DNA of 64,000 nucleotides from Streptococcus mitis (GCF_009496155.1 NZ_WIJP01000012.1:1-64000); one strand, 5' to 3'. Positions 38,257 through 50,425 are shown, counted from the stretch's first letter. The notes: generated from the sequence alone by a model not told the origin. Program-made: numbers and translations.

Positions 38257-38961
38257 TTAGAAAAGTGAGAATACAAGTACAGCCAAGGCTGCTCCGATAA
38301 CAGGTCCCACAACAGGAATCCAAGCGTAAGACCAGTCTCCGTCTCCTTTGTTTGGAATTGGAAGGATACTGTGCATGATACGAGGTCCAAGGTCACGAGC
38401 TGGGTTCAAGGCATAGCCTGTTGTCCCACCTAGTGATAGACCGATACCAACAATCAAGCTACCAACTGCAAAGGTTCCGATACCTGCCTGAAAATCGTAA
38501 AGACCCAAAGCAAAGATTGTCAAGACCAAAACAAAGGTTCCAAGGATTTCGCTAATCAAGTTAGAAACTGTATCCTTGATGGCTGGACCGGTGCTGAAGG
38601 TGGCTAGGATATTGCCTGCATTTTCCTCTGCCTCATAATGCGGTTTGAATTGCAACCAAACCAAAATCTGACCCAGCATAGCCCCTGCAAACTGGGCTAA
38701 GATATAAGGGAAAACGGAAGCCCAAGGCAAACCACCTTTCAAGGCCACACCAATCGTCACAGCTGGGTTTAAATGAGCTGGACTGAGCTTGCCAGATACA
38801 AAGACTGCAACCGCAACTGCAATTCCCCAACCCATAGTAATCACAATCCAACCTGAACTGTTGCTCTTAGTTTTAGGAAGAACCACACCTGCTACAACAC
38901 CATTTCCTAGAAGAATCAGGATTAAAGTCCCTAGAAATTCTCCAAATAATTCATTCATCAT
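38257..38961 (-). CDS. glpF: GlpF glycerol uptake facilitator (aquaglyceroporin)
   Basis: The protein has 234 residues starting MMNELFGEFLGTLIL, chosen because GGAGACAGAAAG precedes it; the longer frame has no ribosome site. It has six membrane segments, with NPA boxes at HLNPAVTIG and ALNPARDLG. The Asp after NPAR marks the glycerol-conducting subgroup. It is the last gene of glpK-glpO-glpF, 69 bp after glpO. Confidence 0.95.
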   Translation of the reverse strand: MMNELFGEFLGTLILILLGNGVVAGVVLPKTKSNSSGWIVITMGWGIAVAVAVFVSGKLSPAHLNPAVTIGVALKGGLPWASVFPYILAQFAGAMLGQILVWLQFKPHYEAEENAGNILATFSTGPAIKDTVSNLISEILGTFVLVLTIFALGLYDFQAGIGTFAVGSLIVGIGLSLGGTTGYALNPARDLGPRIMHSILPIPNKGDGDWSYAWIPVVGPVIGAALAVLVFSLF

Positions 38962-39030
38962 CTTTCTGTCTCCATTAAAAATAAGGGGCGGGCGACAAGG
39001 AGTTCTGCCCTCCACCTCTTTTATTTTTTC

Positions 39031-40857
39031 TTAATTTTTTAATTCTGCTAAATCGTTGTTAGCAAGAGCTGATTCGACGTCAGCACGGTAAGCTGCTTTC
39101 TCATCTTCTGTCCAGTCATAGAATCGTTCCATTTCATCCAAAACTGGCTCAACGATGCTATCCAAACTATCACGCATAAAGAGCATGTGGTTGGTACGAC
39201 GAAGGAGGAAGTCAACTGGGCTAAGAGCCAACTCATTGCGCATTGCATAGTGAAGTGATAAAGTATCTGCCAAGCTGAGTCCTGGTGCTTGTTCCAAGCT
39301 ATGAGCAAGGGCAAAGACTTTCGGTGCATTTGAACCGTAAAGATTTGCTAGGTAATGAGCTTCCTTGCTATCCAAGCCACGTGACACTCCAAGTTGTGCA
39401 AAGGCTTCGATTTCTGAGTCTACATTTGCTGGGTTCAATTCCCCACCTGAAACAGGGTAAGTCTTAGAATTGATGAGTTTAAAGCTACGGTCAAATTCTG
39501 CTTTGAGGATGTCAACCACGCGCTCCATAGCACCTTCTGCCATCTTACGGTAATCTGTGATTTTACCACCAGCAAGGGTCAAAAGGCCATTGTCATCACG
39601 ATCCAAGCTCGAACCACGTGAAACTGCAGATGGATCCAAATGTTTTTCAGATGTACTGCTTTCAACATTGCTGACAGCAGCTTCAACATCTTCACGCGTT
39701 TTTTCTTTAGAGAGATAAGATTCAACAGTCGCAATCAAGTTGTTAAAGCTTTCATCACTGATTGTACCGTTATTTCCTCCATTGTAGTCAGAAGCGCTAT
39801 TGCCTGCAATCAATGGACGAAGACCTGCCCAGCTACTTTCAATGTCAGCAACTGTAATATTCGCTTCTGGGAAGCGGTTGTTGACAATGCCAAGTAGGTA
39901 ATCTACATCTTCTTGAGTTACTTTTGGATGTTCCAAATCACCTGTGTAGTCTGTATCAGTTGTACCAAAGTAAGTCTTGTTTTCACGTGGGAGAACAAAG
40001 ACCATACGACCGTCACCCAAACCTGTGTCAAAGTAAACTGGCTGTGAAACCTTGATCTTGCTTGAATCCACTACCAAGTGAACTCCCTTAGTTGGACGCA
40101 TTTGTGAGAATTGGGTTCCCTTATTAGACAAATTGCGTACCTTGTCGCTCCAAGGACCTGTCGTGTTGATAACCAGACGAGCCTTGATTTCAAAGACTTG
40201 GTCTGTCAACAAATCATGAGCTACAACACCTGTAATCTTGCCACTTTCGTCAAAGAGGAAGCCTTCTGCCTTCACGTGGTTGGCAATGAGGGCACCGTCT
40301 TGGTTAGCACGTTTGATGTTTTCAATCACGAGACGCGCATCGTTGTTACGGAAGTCAAGGTAAACCCCACCTCCTACCAAGCCTTCTTTCTTCAAGTTTG
40401 GCTGGCGTTCCAAGACTTCTTCCTTACTCAAAACCTTGTTTGCAGCAGGCGTATTGCTGACACCTGCCAAGAGGTCGTACAAATCCATAGCTACTTTAAG
40501 ACGGAATAGGCTAAAGGTTGCTCCATCTTCATCATAAACTGGCAAGAGCATTGGGTCTGGTTTTGGAATATGAGGTGCAATTTGTTGGACTACTGCACGT
40601 TCTGAAACCGTATCTGATACTACTTCTACGTCAAATTGTTTGAGGTAACGAAGACCTCCGTGAACCAATTTTGTTGAACGGCTAGATGTTCCTTCTGCGA
40701 AGTCCTGCATTTCAATCAAACCAGTATCTAGACCACTAGCTGCCGCCTGCAAGGCTACACCAGCCCCTGTGATTCCTCCACCGATAATCAAGAGGTCCAG
40801 GGTACGTTCCTGCATTTTTTTAATTGATAATTCACGTGTTTTCTTTGAAAATTCCAT
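39031..40857 (-). CDS. glpO: GlpO alpha-glycerophosphate oxidase
   Basis: The protein has 608 residues. The FAD-binding motif is LLIIGGGITGAGVALQ near the N-terminus, followed by RSTKLVHGGLRYLK. A Ser/Asn-rich insert of about 50 residues near 370-420 (VESSTSEKHLDPSAVS) marks the streptococcal oxidase rather than the dehydrogenase. It oxidises glycerol-3-phosphate to DHAP using O2 and makes H2O2. It follows glpK by 41 bp. Confidence 0.95.
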   Translation of the reverse strand: MEFSKKTRELSIKKMQERTLDLLIIGGGITGAGVALQAAASGLDTGLIEMQDFAEGTSSRSTKLVHGGLRYLKQFDVEVVSDTVSERAVVQQIAPHIPKPDPMLLPVYDEDGATFSLFRLKVAMDLYDLLAGVSNTPAANKVLSKEEVLERQPNLKKEGLVGGGVYLDFRNNDARLVIENIKRANQDGALIANHVKAEGFLFDESGKITGVVAHDLLTDQVFEIKARLVINTTGPWSDKVRNLSNKGTQFSQMRPTKGVHLVVDSSKIKVSQPVYFDTGLGDGRMVFVLPRENKTYFGTTDTDYTGDLEHPKVTQEDVDYLLGIVNNRFPEANITVADIESSWAGLRPLIAGNSASDYNGGNNGTISDESFNNLIATVESYLSKEKTREDVEAAVSNVESSTSEKHLDPSAVSRGSSLDRDDNGLLTLAGGKITDYRKMAEGAMERVVDILKAEFDRSFKLINSKTYPVSGGELNPANVDSEIEAFAQLGVSRGLDSKEAHYLANLYGSNAPKVFALAHSLEQAPGLSLADTLSLHYAMRNELALSPVDFLLRRTNHMLFMRDSLDSIVEPVLDEMERFYDWTEDEKAAYRADVESALANNDLAELKN

Positions 40858-40898
40858 ATTTACACACTTTCTAACTAAGTAGCTTTATTCTTCCAGTA

Positions 40899-42419
<1,521 letters not shown>

Positions 42420-42458
42420 TCATAAAAATCTTGAAGATGTCTCCTCTTTACACTTACT

Positions 42459-42484
42459 AGTATACAAAATAAAGCGCTTTCCTG
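42459..42484 (-). promoter_or_regulatory. glpK promoter -10 and cre-like site
   Basis: On the minus strand GGAAAGCGCTTTAT overlaps the spacer upstream of TATACT (42459-42464). AAAGCGCTTT is the core of a CcpA cre. The -35 hexamer is poor, which suggests an activator, perhaps the adjacent Mga-like protein. Confidence 0.55.
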
Positions 42485-42539
42485 TTTATCAACTTTTTTT
42501 AATTTTTAAAAAAATGTGAGTAGATTGTGTAAATTTCAC

Positions 42540-42571
42540 AAAAAAGACCTGGAACCACCAAGTCTTTTAAG
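42540..42571 (-). terminator. terminator of the Mga-like regulator gene
   Basis: On the minus strand AAAGACTTGG pairs with CCAGGTCTTT and is followed by TTTG. It overlaps the stop codon at 42567. Confidence 0.65.
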
Positions 42572-43994
42572 TGAATAATAACTGACGAATCCCTGCCAAA
42601 TCTTCCATATCCAAGTCATTTTTTAAATAATAGACTGGTGTCTGTTCCTTCTTATGAATCGGGTTATTGGTAACCAGCAAATCATAATGCCGACTAGAGT
42701 TATATGCTTCAATGGTAATAAAACGGTTGTATTCCAAATACCGTTTCAAAATGGCTGCCATCCTTGAAAAGACAAGAAAACCAGATGTCAAATCCAGACC
42801 AATCCGCATATGCTGACCACCATTTTCAGCCATATATTCGATTAACTGGAGCCATTCCCAGAGAATTTTCTTATCCAAATCCGTCCCCTGCTGAAAGGCA
42901 GGTAGAGCATGAAAAATCTCCTCTGCTGTCTCTTTAAAATCATGTTCCATCAGCAAATAAGGATGACGATTCTCCAACTGGTACTTGTAGCGGTCCTGTA
43001 AAATATAGCCCTTATAGAGATAGACTTGAGCACAAAGCTGACTGAGTTCATAGGTGACATGATCCTCTGTATAATCCCCCAATAGTTCCTCCTTCTTCAT
43101 TTCTTGAATCAATTGCGTCAGCAAATCGGCTAACTGCCCTCCAAAACCAAGAATATACTCCATAGTATGAAGAGGAAGAATGCGATGAGATAGGAGGAAA
43201 GAGAAGAAAATCATCATCTCCCCATCCTCAGTTCCCAGAGGAAGGTGTTGCCCAGCAAAAAAGGACGAAGCCTTTCTCAGCAAACGAAGGTAGAAAATAT
43301 TGTCAAAATACCCTCTCATTTTCTCTTCTATCACTTGAAACTGACAGGCATTGACACGGAGACGTTGTTGACTGATGTGAGCCCAGAGAATCAAATCTAA
43401 TTTCTGCCCCGAAGACAAACTCGCACCGCAGATTTCTTCTAGTGTAGCAATTTCCTGCTTTCTCTCTGGCTTCTGCATGTGGCCTTCCCATTCCTGACTC
43501 GACCAGACCTTGCGGAAAAAACAGAAATAGAAATAGCGAATCTGATGCTCTGGACCTCGCCAACGTCCATTTTGGATGGATAAATCAAATTCGGACAAAA
43601 TCTGATTCAAGCTAGACAAATGGCGACCAAGCGTAGCCTCGCTAATCATCAATTCTTGAGCCAGCTGATGGGCTAAAAACTGTTGGTGGTAGAGAAGATA
43701 AACAAGAATCTGGTATTTAACAGCATTCTCTAAAAACAGGCTCCGAATATCTCTCCCCTTGGTAGCTGCACCGATTGACAGACGCAGATTTTCATCTTCT
43801 AAGTGAATAGTCAGCTCTAAGCCACTATCCATAGCCCTATCATTGAGCAGGGTGACATATTTGGTTAGGGTTGCTTTTGAAAATCCTGTTTCCTCCATTA
43901 CAGCCTTGACTGTCGTCTGAGACTCTTGTAATAGAAAGGAAAGGATTGAAAATTGGCCAGCTTCAACCTTTTCCATCAAATCTCCTAAATACAT
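42567..43994 (-). CDS. Mga-like / PRD-type transcriptional regulator
   Basis: The protein has 475 residues. It has N-terminal winged helices ([25 protein letters not shown] and [23 protein letters not shown]), a middle Mga/PRD-like helical domain, and a C-terminal part resembling PTS EIIB (residues about 400-475). The start is either ATG 43994 (AAAGGGG upstream) or ATG 43976 (AGGAG upstream), with little effect on the protein. It lies upstream of and on the same strand as glpK, separated by 160 bp with a terminator, so it may control the glycerol operon. In known Mga proteins PTS phosphorylation of PRD histidines adjusts activity. Confidence 0.8.
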   Translation of the reverse strand: MYLGDLMEKVEAGQFSILSFLLQESQTTVKAVMEETGFSKATLTKYVTLLNDRAMDSGLELTIHLEDENLRLSIGAATKGRDIRSLFLENAVKYQILVYLLYHQQFLAHQLAQELMISEATLGRHLSSLNQILSEFDLSIQNGRWRGPEHQIRYFYFCFFRKVWSSQEWEGHMQKPERKQEIATLEEICGASLSSGQKLDLILWAHISQQRLRVNACQFQVIEEKMRGYFDNIFYLRLLRKASSFFAGQHLPLGTEDGEMMIFFSFLLSHRILPLHTMEYILGFGGQLADLLTQLIQEMKKEELLGDYTEDHVTYELSQLCAQVYLYKGYILQDRYKYQLENRHPYLLMEHDFKETAEEIFHALPAFQQGTDLDKKILWEWLQLIEYMAENGGQHMRIGLDLTSGFLVFSRMAAILKRYLEYNRFITIEAYNSSRHYDLLVTNNPIHKKEQTPVYYLKNDLDMEDLAGIRQLLFT

Positions 43995-44158
43995 TTGTTA
44001 CCCCTTTCATTTTCTATCTTAAGCATAGCATAAATCTTACAAATGCTGAAATAATCTGTTTCTCTTTTTATTTTCATGCTAATTTCCTAGTCTATTATCC
44101 TGAAAATCGACAAACACACGGCTCCCCCTTTGGGCATTTTTATGCTAAAATAGTAGCT

Positions 44159-45031
44159 ATGGATAAAATTATTAAAAGTATATCAGAAAGCGGAGCCTTT
44201 CGTGCTTTTGTTCTTGATAGCACAGAAACCGTCCGCACTGCTCAAGAAAAACATCAAACCCAAGCCAGCTCAACTGTAGCACTTGGTCGAACTCTTATCG
44301 CCAGCCAGATTCTCGCAGCCAATGAAAAAGGAAATACCAAACTAACAGTTAAGGTACTGGGATCTAGCTCTCTAGGGGCCATTATCACGGTCGCTGATAC
44401 CAAGGGTAACGTCAAAGGCTATGTTCAAAATCCTGGTGTTGACATCAAAAAGACTGCAACTGGTGAAGTTCTAGTTGGACCTTTTGTTGGAAATGGTCAA
44501 TTTCTCGTTATCACAGACTACGGTACTGGAAATCCTTACAACTCTATGACTCCCCTCATCTCTGGGGAAATCGGTGAAGATCTTGCCTTTTATCTGACTG
44601 AAAGCCAACAAACCCCTTCAGCAGTGGGTCTCAATGTCCTTTTGGACGAGGAAGACAAGGTCAAGGTTGCAGGTGGCTTCCTAGTCCAAGTCTTGCCAGG
44701 AGCCAAGGAAGAAGAAATTACTCGCTTTGAAAAACGCATCCAAGAAATGCCAGCTATCTCAACCCTTCTGGAAAGCGACGACCATATCGAAGCCCTCCTT
44801 AAAGCTATCTACGGTGACGAGGCTTATAAGCGTCTTTCTGAAGAAGAAATCCGTTTCCAATGTGACTGTAGCCATGAACGCTTTATGAACGCTCTTGCCA
44901 GCCTTCCAAGTTCAGACTTACAGGAAATGAAAGAGGAAGACCACGGGGCAGAAATCACTTGTCAATTCTGCCAAACAACCTACAACTTTGATGAAAACGA
45001 CCTGGAGGAACTCATTCGTGACAAATCTTAA
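44159..45031 (+). CDS. hslO: Hsp33, redox-regulated chaperone
   Basis: The protein has 290 residues from [15 protein letters not shown]. The four zinc-binding cysteines lie in CDCSHERF (about 235-240) and CQFC (near 270). On oxidation the zinc is released and the protein becomes a holdase for unfolding proteins. The dusB gene overlaps its last 14 bp, so the two are cotranscribed. The upstream extension of the frame is not used, because the Hsp33 N-terminus matches the chosen Met. Confidence 0.95.
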   Translation: MDKIIKSISESGAFRAFVLDSTETVRTAQEKHQTQASSTVALGRTLIASQILAANEKGNTKLTVKVLGSSSLGAIITVADTKGNVKGYVQNPGVDIKKTATGEVLVGPFVGNGQFLVITDYGTGNPYNSMTPLISGEIGEDLAFYLTESQQTPSAVGLNVLLDEEDKVKVAGGFLVQVLPGAKEEEITRFEKRIQEMPAISTLLESDDHIEALLKAIYGDEAYKRLSEEEIRFQCDCSHERFMNALASLPSSDLQEMKEEDHGAEITCQFCQTTYNFDENDLEELIRDKS

Positions 45032-45998
45032 TACACCCTTTATGATTGGCAATGTTGAGATTCCCAATCGTACTGTTTTAGCGCCCATGGCTGGCGTGAC
45101 CAACTCAGCCTTTCGTACTATCGCAAAAGAGCTTGGAGCTGGACTCGTTGTCATGGAAATGGTCTCTGACAAGGGAATTCAATACAATAACGAAAAAACC
45201 CTGCACATGCTTCATATCGATGAAGGCGAAAACCCTGTTTCTATCCAACTTTTTGGTAGCGATGAAGACAGCCTAGCACGCGCAGCAGAATTTATCCAAG
45301 AAAACACCAAAACCGATATCGTAGATATCAACATGGGCTGCCCAGTTAATAAAATCGTGAAGAACGAAGCTGGCGCTATGTGGCTCAAGGATCCAGACAA
45401 GATCTACTCTATCATCAACAAAGTCCAATCTGTCCTTGATATCCCTCTTACTGTCAAAATGCGTACAGGCTGGGCTGACCCATCTCTTGCCGTAGAAAAT
45501 GCCCTCGCTGCTGAAGCTGCAGGTGTTTCTGCCCTTGCCATGCATGGCCGTACCCGTGAACAAATGTACACAGGCCACGCAGACCTTGAGACCCTTCACA
45601 AGGTTGCCCAAGCTCTAACCAAGATTCCATTCATCGCCAACGGTGACATCCGTACGGTTCAAGAAGCCAAACAACGCATCGAAGAAGTCGGGGCTGACGC
45701 AGTCATGATTGGCCGCGCAGCTATGGGAAATCCCTACCTCTTCAACCAAATCAACCATTATTTTGAAACAGGAGAAATCCTACCTGATTTGACCTTTGAG
45801 GACAAGATGAAAATCGCCTACGAACATTTGAAACGCTTGATTAACCTCAAAGGAGAAAACGTAGCAGTTCGTGAATTCCGAGGCCTCGCTCCTCACTACC
45901 TCCGTGGAACATCTGGCGCAGCCAAACTCCGTGGAGCCATTTCCCAAGCTAGCACCCTAGCAGAGATTGAAGCCCTCTTGCAATTGGATAAGGCTTAA
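45018..45998 (+). CDS. dusB: tRNA-dihydrouridine synthase (DusB type)
   Basis: The protein has 326 residues. The GTG start at 45018 has GGAGG upstream and gives the normal N-terminus [21 protein letters not shown] barrel motifs are [24 protein letters not shown] with the catalytic Cys, KMRTGW, ANGDI and [10 protein letters not shown]. It reduces specific uridines in tRNA. Its last 276 bp (45723-45998) are repeated at 53888-54163. It overlaps hslO, and the isochorismatase-like gene starts 1 bp after its stop. Confidence 0.95.
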   Translation: MTNLNTPFMIGNVEIPNRTVLAPMAGVTNSAFRTIAKELGAGLVVMEMVSDKGIQYNNEKTLHMLHIDEGENPVSIQLFGSDEDSLARAAEFIQENTKTDIVDINMGCPVNKIVKNEAGAMWLKDPDKIYSIINKVQSVLDIPLTVKMRTGWADPSLAVENALAAEAAGVSALAMHGRTREQMYTGHADLETLHKVAQALTKIPFIANGDIRTVQEAKQRIEEVGADAVMIGRAAMGNPYLFNQINHYFETGEILPDLTFEDKMKIAYEHLKRLINLKGENVAVREFRGLAPHYLRGTSGAAKLRGAISQASTLAEIEALLQLDKA

Positions 45999-45999
45999 A

Positions 46000-46551
46000 A
46001 TGGTTCATACGGCTCTACTGATTATCGATATGCAAAAAGCATTTGATAACCCTATCTGGGGAGAACGAAACAACCCTCAAGCTGAACACCAAGCATTGAG
46101 GATACTGGCATACTTTCGTAAACACGCTCTTCCAGTCTTACATGTTCAACACATATCTGACAATCCCCAGTCGCAATTTCATAACAAACAAAATCAGGAG
46201 TTTAAAAGTGGATTTGAACCAGTTGCTTCCGAACCTGTCTTTCAAAAAACGGTTAATAGCGCCTTTATTGGAACAAATCTTGAAACCTATTTACGAAAAA
46301 ATCAGATTTGTCATTTAGTCGTTGTTGGTTTGACCCTGCCTCATTGTGTATCTACTACGACACGAATGGCAGCAAATCTTGGTTTTGAAGTCACTTTACT
46401 AGCAGATGCTACTGCCAGTTTTACCCTATCGAACAAAAACGGTCAGACCATCTCTCCTGAGACTATCCATGAGATTAATCTCCTTTCTCTACAAGATGAG
46501 TTTGCTCAAATTCTTACTACAGAAGAATTTTTAACCCAAGTACAAGTATAA
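46000..46551 (+). CDS. isochorismatase-like cysteine hydrolase
   Basis: The protein has 183 residues from MVHTALLIIDMQKAFDN; the ATG follows the dusB stop by 1 bp, indicating coupling. Catalytic triad residues are Asp10 in IIDMQ, the Lys in VFQKTVNSAF and the Cys in LTLPHCVSTTTR, with the cis-peptide-like VGL region just before. Family members hydrolyse nicotinamide, isochorismate, peroxyureidoacrylate and similar small molecules. The substrate cannot be chosen from sequence. It is followed by a strong terminator. Confidence 0.8.
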   Translation: MVHTALLIIDMQKAFDNPIWGERNNPQAEHQALRILAYFRKHALPVLHVQHISDNPQSQFHNKQNQEFKSGFEPVASEPVFQKTVNSAFIGTNLETYLRKNQICHLVVVGLTLPHCVSTTTRMAANLGFEVTLLADATASFTLSNKNGQTISPETIHEINLLSLQDEFAQILTTEEFLTQVQV

Positions 46552-46592
46552 AAGAATCCGTCAACTCTTATTTGAGCTGACGGATTCTTTTA
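46550..46592 (+). terminator. terminator after the hslO-dusB-hydrolase operon
   Basis: AAAAGAATCCGTCA with an imperfect inner CTC/GAG pair and TGACGGATTCTTTT form a long stem, symmetric enough to work in both directions. The convergent ABC operon ends at 46699. Confidence 0.85.
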
Positions 46593-46698
46593 TACTGTAA
46601 TGCAGTGAACCAAGACACAAATAGGTAAATTTGGACCTTAGAACTGGTGATTAACAATTATTCATAAATGTCTATAGATTCAGTCAGAACTAACTCTA

Positions 46699-48966
46699 CT
46701 AGTCTACCCCCTTTAAAGCACTAATCATGTCAATCTTTCTCATACGAAGACTAATAAAATAAGCAGTCCCTAAAGATGTAAACCAAACCAATAACGTAGC
46801 AAAAGCAAGGACATATATACTGACATAAGCGGTATACTCAATTCGAATCGTCGAAAATGTTGCTACATATTCTTTCAAAAACCATATGCCTAAAGGAATT
46901 CCTACTAGCCACCCAATAAAGGTAGTTAGTATAGTCTCAAAAAGAGTTACCATCTGTAGATATTGATTAGAAAATCCTAATACTTGCAATGTAGCATAGT
47001 CTCTCATTCTCTCTACAAAGTTTAAAGAACCTAGATTATAGAGAACAATAATAACAAGTAATAAAGCAAAGCCAATAATCATTAGAAATACACTCATTAA
47101 ACTAGCTACAAAATCATAGGCATTTTTTTCTTGGCTCCCTTTTTCAATGACAGATAGAACACCTTTGTCTTGCTTAATAGTATCTTGGTCCACCTCTGAC
47201 CCAACTAATAAAGTATGGGGAGTAAAATCTCCCCCTGCTTTTTCAAAGACTCTAGCATGAAGATAAGCCCCTTGATTGGTTTCACTTGTGACAATCCCTT
47301 TTACTTCAAACTTGTAAGTATAACCATCTTGATAAGGAGTTACAGTTAAAAAATCTCCGACTTTAATACCTGCCAAACGGGCAAATGATCTAGTTACATA
47401 CAAACCATCATCTTTCAAAGATTCAGCACTCTCTGTTTTTGCTTGGATCATATCTCCATCATCAAATATAATCAATAAACGGTTGTATCCATCATCTGGA
47501 CTAAAATGTGCTTGTGAAATTTGTACACCTTGCCCACCATATTTAGACTTAGAAGTAGGATAATCCGCCACGGTCAGTCGTTTTGAGTAAGAAAAATCTT
47601 CATTATATGCCTTATCAACAAGATGATTCATAGATACAGGCATACCAATTCCAGCAATCAGTAACATCATACTTCCTGCAACTCCCACGATTCCCATCAA
47701 AACTCGAATACGATTAAACGAGGCATCCCGAATTGCCCATCTTGAAGGATAAGAAATTCGTTGCCAGATAGAGGAAAATCTTTCCACAAAGACAGGTTTA
47801 GCAAGTTTTTCTTTACCTCTTAAAAATATTGCTGGTAAGCCTCTAGCTGACTCTCTAGAAGCTAAATAGGCAGCTAAAATACAAATTATAATGACTACAA
47901 TACCAATGACTATTGATGAAGATGAATAAGAGATCTGCCAATTTGGAAGTGTAAACATTGACTTTTGAGTTTCTAGTACAAACCATGACATCAAGGGAGA
48001 AATAGCAAAGCCTGCGAAACTTCCTAATAAACTTACTACTAAGCCAAATAAAATATAATGTAAACTGATAGCCTGATTTGAAAAGCCTAAAGCCTTTAAT
48101 ACAGCAATCTCTTTTGTTTGGCCATCAATCAAACGCTGAATAGTTGTAAACATAGCCAAAATAGCTAACAAAATAAAGATAAAAGAAAATAGGTAAGATA
48201 AGTTTCTAATTTGCCCCACTCGATCAGTAGCTTCTGATATTTCAGTTAAACTTTTTTGATCTTGATAAGAAACTAACTCGCTCCCTAAAATAGACTCTAA
48301 ATCTCCTCGCAAATCTACCTTAGAACCATAAATTTCTAAAGCATTATCTGACGATAAACTCAAAATTCCTTTTGCAATTTCATTATCGGCAATATAACCG
48401 TAGGCATCATTGTCAGGATTTGGAGCTATATATTCCATGCTACCTGTAAAATAAATCTTATCTGTCGCCTGAACAAATCCTACAATTTCTAAATCTATCT
48501 GTTTCCCCCTTGATGAAATAGAAATTGAATCTCCAATCTGTAAATGATTCTTCTTCGCATAATTCCCATCAATCCAAATCGAATCTTGTTTTCCCTCAGA
48601 AAAAGGACTTCCTTCTGTTACTGTAACCAGTTGATTATCTGTAATCGTTTCAAGATTGATTCGTCCGTCAGTCTTGTCTAAACGAACAATATTAGCAAAG
48701 CCTTTCTTTTTACTGACAACTTTTTCAACAGAAGATAAGAGTTCAACCTGCTTAATTTTTGATTCATCAATTTGTCTCGCTTGAACCCAAACAACAGGAA
48801 GTTCAGATTGTTTCAAATAACTCTCTAGACTCTTTTCAAGTCCATGCCAAGCTCCTTGTAGCCCTACAAAGATTAATACACTTAATAGAGACATCAGAAA
48901 AACAGAGAAAAATTGTTGCCAATTTTGCCGAAGATCTCTTAATAATTTTATATGAAGATACCTCAT
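46699..48966 (-). CDS. FtsX-like ABC permease of the AvrD-like cassette
   Basis: The protein has 755 residues in the MacB/FtsX layout. The first membrane segment is at about 20-40, followed by an extracellular domain (about 45-250) and three segments (about 255-375) after the FtsX stretch AIFTTIQRLIDGQTKEIAVLKALGF-type. A second FtsX half has a segment at about 420, an outer domain and a final three-segment block around VILYNLGSLNFVERMRDYATLQVLGF. The start overlaps the ATPase stop (ATGA). It probably exports, or gives resistance to, the product of the cassette. The AT-rich sequence differs from the neighbouring dusB. Confidence 0.85.
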   Translation of the reverse strand: MRYLHIKLLRDLRQNWQQFFSVFLMSLLSVLIFVGLQGAWHGLEKSLESYLKQSELPVVWVQARQIDESKIKQVELLSSVEKVVSKKKGFANIVRLDKTDGRINLETITDNQLVTVTEGSPFSEGKQDSIWIDGNYAKKNHLQIGDSISISSRGKQIDLEIVGFVQATDKIYFTGSMEYIAPNPDNDAYGYIADNEIAKGILSLSSDNALEIYGSKVDLRGDLESILGSELVSYQDQKSLTEISEATDRVGQIRNLSYLFSFIFILLAILAMFTTIQRLIDGQTKEIAVLKALGFSNQAISLHYILFGLVVSLLGSFAGFAISPLMSWFVLETQKSMFTLPNWQISYSSSSIVIGIVVIIICILAAYLASRESARGLPAIFLRGKEKLAKPVFVERFSSIWQRISYPSRWAIRDASFNRIRVLMGIVGVAGSMMLLIAGIGMPVSMNHLVDKAYNEDFSYSKRLTVADYPTSKSKYGGQGVQISQAHFSPDDGYNRLLIIFDDGDMIQAKTESAESLKDDGLYVTRSFARLAGIKVGDFLTVTPYQDGYTYKFEVKGIVTSETNQGAYLHARVFEKAGGDFTPHTLLVGSEVDQDTIKQDKGVLSVIEKGSQEKNAYDFVASLMSVFLMIIGFALLLVIIVLYNLGSLNFVERMRDYATLQVLGFSNQYLQMVTLFETILTTFIGWLVGIPLGIWFLKEYVATFSTIRIEYTAYVSIYVLAFATLLVWFTSLGTAYFISLRMRKIDMISALKGVD

Positions 48967-49640
48967 CCCAGCACCTCTTCATTATTCTCTATTTTTTCAA
49001 TACTTCCATCTTTCAAATATATAACTCGATCTGCAAATTTAGCAAACTCTCTATTATGTGTAACCATTACAACTGCAGCATTCCCATTTCTAGAAACTTC
49101 CTTCAATAAAGTTAAAATACTATCACCTGTCTTTGAATCTAACGCTCCTGTAGGTTCATCACACAATAATAGACTAGGCTCTTTAGCCAATGCCCTTGCA
49201 ATTGATACACGTTGCATTTCACCTCCAGAAAGTTGATTAGGAAAATTATTTTTTCTATGAAGTAAACCAACTTGATCTAAATACATATCAATTTCTTTAT
49301 TGTTTTTCACTAAATTGGCTGCAATACCTATATTCTCCTTGGCTGTTAAACTTGGAACTAAATTATAAAATTGAAAAACAAAACCAATCTTATCTTTTCG
49401 ATAAGCAGATAACTCCTTATCCGTAAACTTTGTTACGAGTTCCTCATCAAATATAAAGGTTCCTGATGTCGCACGATCCATCCCACCAAGTAAATTTAGT
49501 AACGTACTTTTCCCTGAACCTGATGGACCTAAAATAACTGTAAATTTCCCTTTCTCAATGGAAAAACTAACTTGATCTAGAGCACGAACTTCTTGCTCCC
49601 CCACCTTATAAATCTTGCTAATATTTTGAAACTGAATCAT
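48963..49640 (-). CDS. ABC transporter ATPase (MacB/LolD type)
   Basis: The protein has 225 residues. Walker A is LGPSGSGKSTLLNLLGG, Q-loop FVFQFYNLVPSLTAKEN, signature LSGGEMQR, Walker B LLLCDEPTGALD and H-loop MVTHN. It is the classical partner of FtsX-type permeases. It starts 8 bp after the P-loop protein gene (AGGAGTATGT ribosome site) and overlaps the permease start by 4 bp, so all four genes from 51318 to 46699 form one unit. Confidence 0.9.
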   Translation of the reverse strand: MIQFQNISKIYKVGEQEVRALDQVSFSIEKGKFTVILGPSGSGKSTLLNLLGGMDRATSGTFIFDEELVTKFTDKELSAYRKDKIGFVFQFYNLVPSLTAKENIGIAANLVKNNKEIDMYLDQVGLLHRKNNFPNQLSGGEMQRVSIARALAKEPSLLLCDEPTGALDSKTGDSILTLLKEVSRNGNAAVVMVTHNREFAKFADRVIYLKDGSIEKIENNEEVLG

Positions 49641-49648
49641 ACATACTC

Positions 49649-50425
49649 CTAATATCTTGTCATAAATTTTATTTTTTCCTTTAATGTAGGCTCTTCATAC
49701 TGCTCTATGATACGTTTAGATACTGCTTCCCTGTTTTCTCGTATAACCTTTTCAGCTAAGGAAATAGCCTCATCTACTGGAACAACTATTGGCAACTTAT
49801 AATGTTGAATGATCTGATTTAACCGTTCTTTCTGACTACCTTTTACACAATAAGGAGTCAGGCCCAAATTCCTATAAGCTTCATATAATTCCTCATCTGA
49901 TAAATTTCGATACTCTTCAGATACTGGTCTATGCCCATCTGGATCCATTGCAAACTCTACTGGTAGATGGACAACATCTGTATACCACAATTTCGCATGA
50001 TTCTTAGAGACGAGCCCATAAGCAGTCAAATATTTTTTGAAAAATGTTCGACCAGGAATACCTAAAATAGATTTCATCAATCGATGAACGAATGCTGAGC
50101 CTGGATTAATTCCTACCCTCATTCGAACAGTCCCGTAAATCCATTCATTCAATACTGACCCATCTGATAGAAAACTTCCATGCTCCTTGTATAAAATTCC
50201 TTCTGTACGAATTCTCTCTTCAAAACGCTTTAACCCCAGTGCCATTAACTCAGTTGATGACATATCCTGAAATCTTCTTCCAGGATATAAATCTGTCAAA
50301 ATTTCCCTCGCAGATAAAGCGTCAATTAAGGGAAGTCCCGTTGCAATCGAAAGAGCTGTAGCAGTTGTTGTCTTACCCGTAGAATAAGTACCTGATATGA
50401 CTAGCCTCAATTCTCTATTTCCCAT
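49649..50425 (-). CDS. P-loop NTPase/kinase-like protein next to the AvrD-like gene
   Basis: The protein has 258 residues from MGNRELRLVISGTYSTGKTTTATALS; the P-loop GTYSTGKTT is near residue 10-20. The fold resembles AAA_28/NadR-type small-molecule kinases, with conserved FLSDGSVLNEW at about 87. The C-terminal region (HYKLPIVVPVDEAISLAEKVI) would close the fold. Its ATG overlaps the stop of the AvrD-like gene by one base (TGATG), so the two are translationally coupled. A kinase acting on the product or precursor of the AvrD-like enzyme is a reasonable guess. No exact family name can be given. Confidence 0.65.
   Translation of the reverse strand: MGNRELRLVISGTYSTGKTTTATALSIATGLPLIDALSAREILTDLYPGRRFQDMSSTELMALGLKRFEERIRTEGILYKEHGSFLSDGSVLNEWIYGTVRMRVGINPGSAFVHRLMKSILGIPGRTFFKKYLTAYGLVSKNHAKLWYTDVVHLPVEFAMDPDGHRPVSEEYRNLSDEELYEAYRNLGLTPYCVKGSQKERLNQIIQHYKLPIVVPVDEAISLAEKVIRENREAVSKRIIEQYEEPTLKEKIKFMTRY

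Noticed and set aside
48759..49236. Plus-strand frames opposite the ABC genes
   Set aside because: They are shadows of the permease and ATPase genes, which have all ABC motifs on the minus strand.
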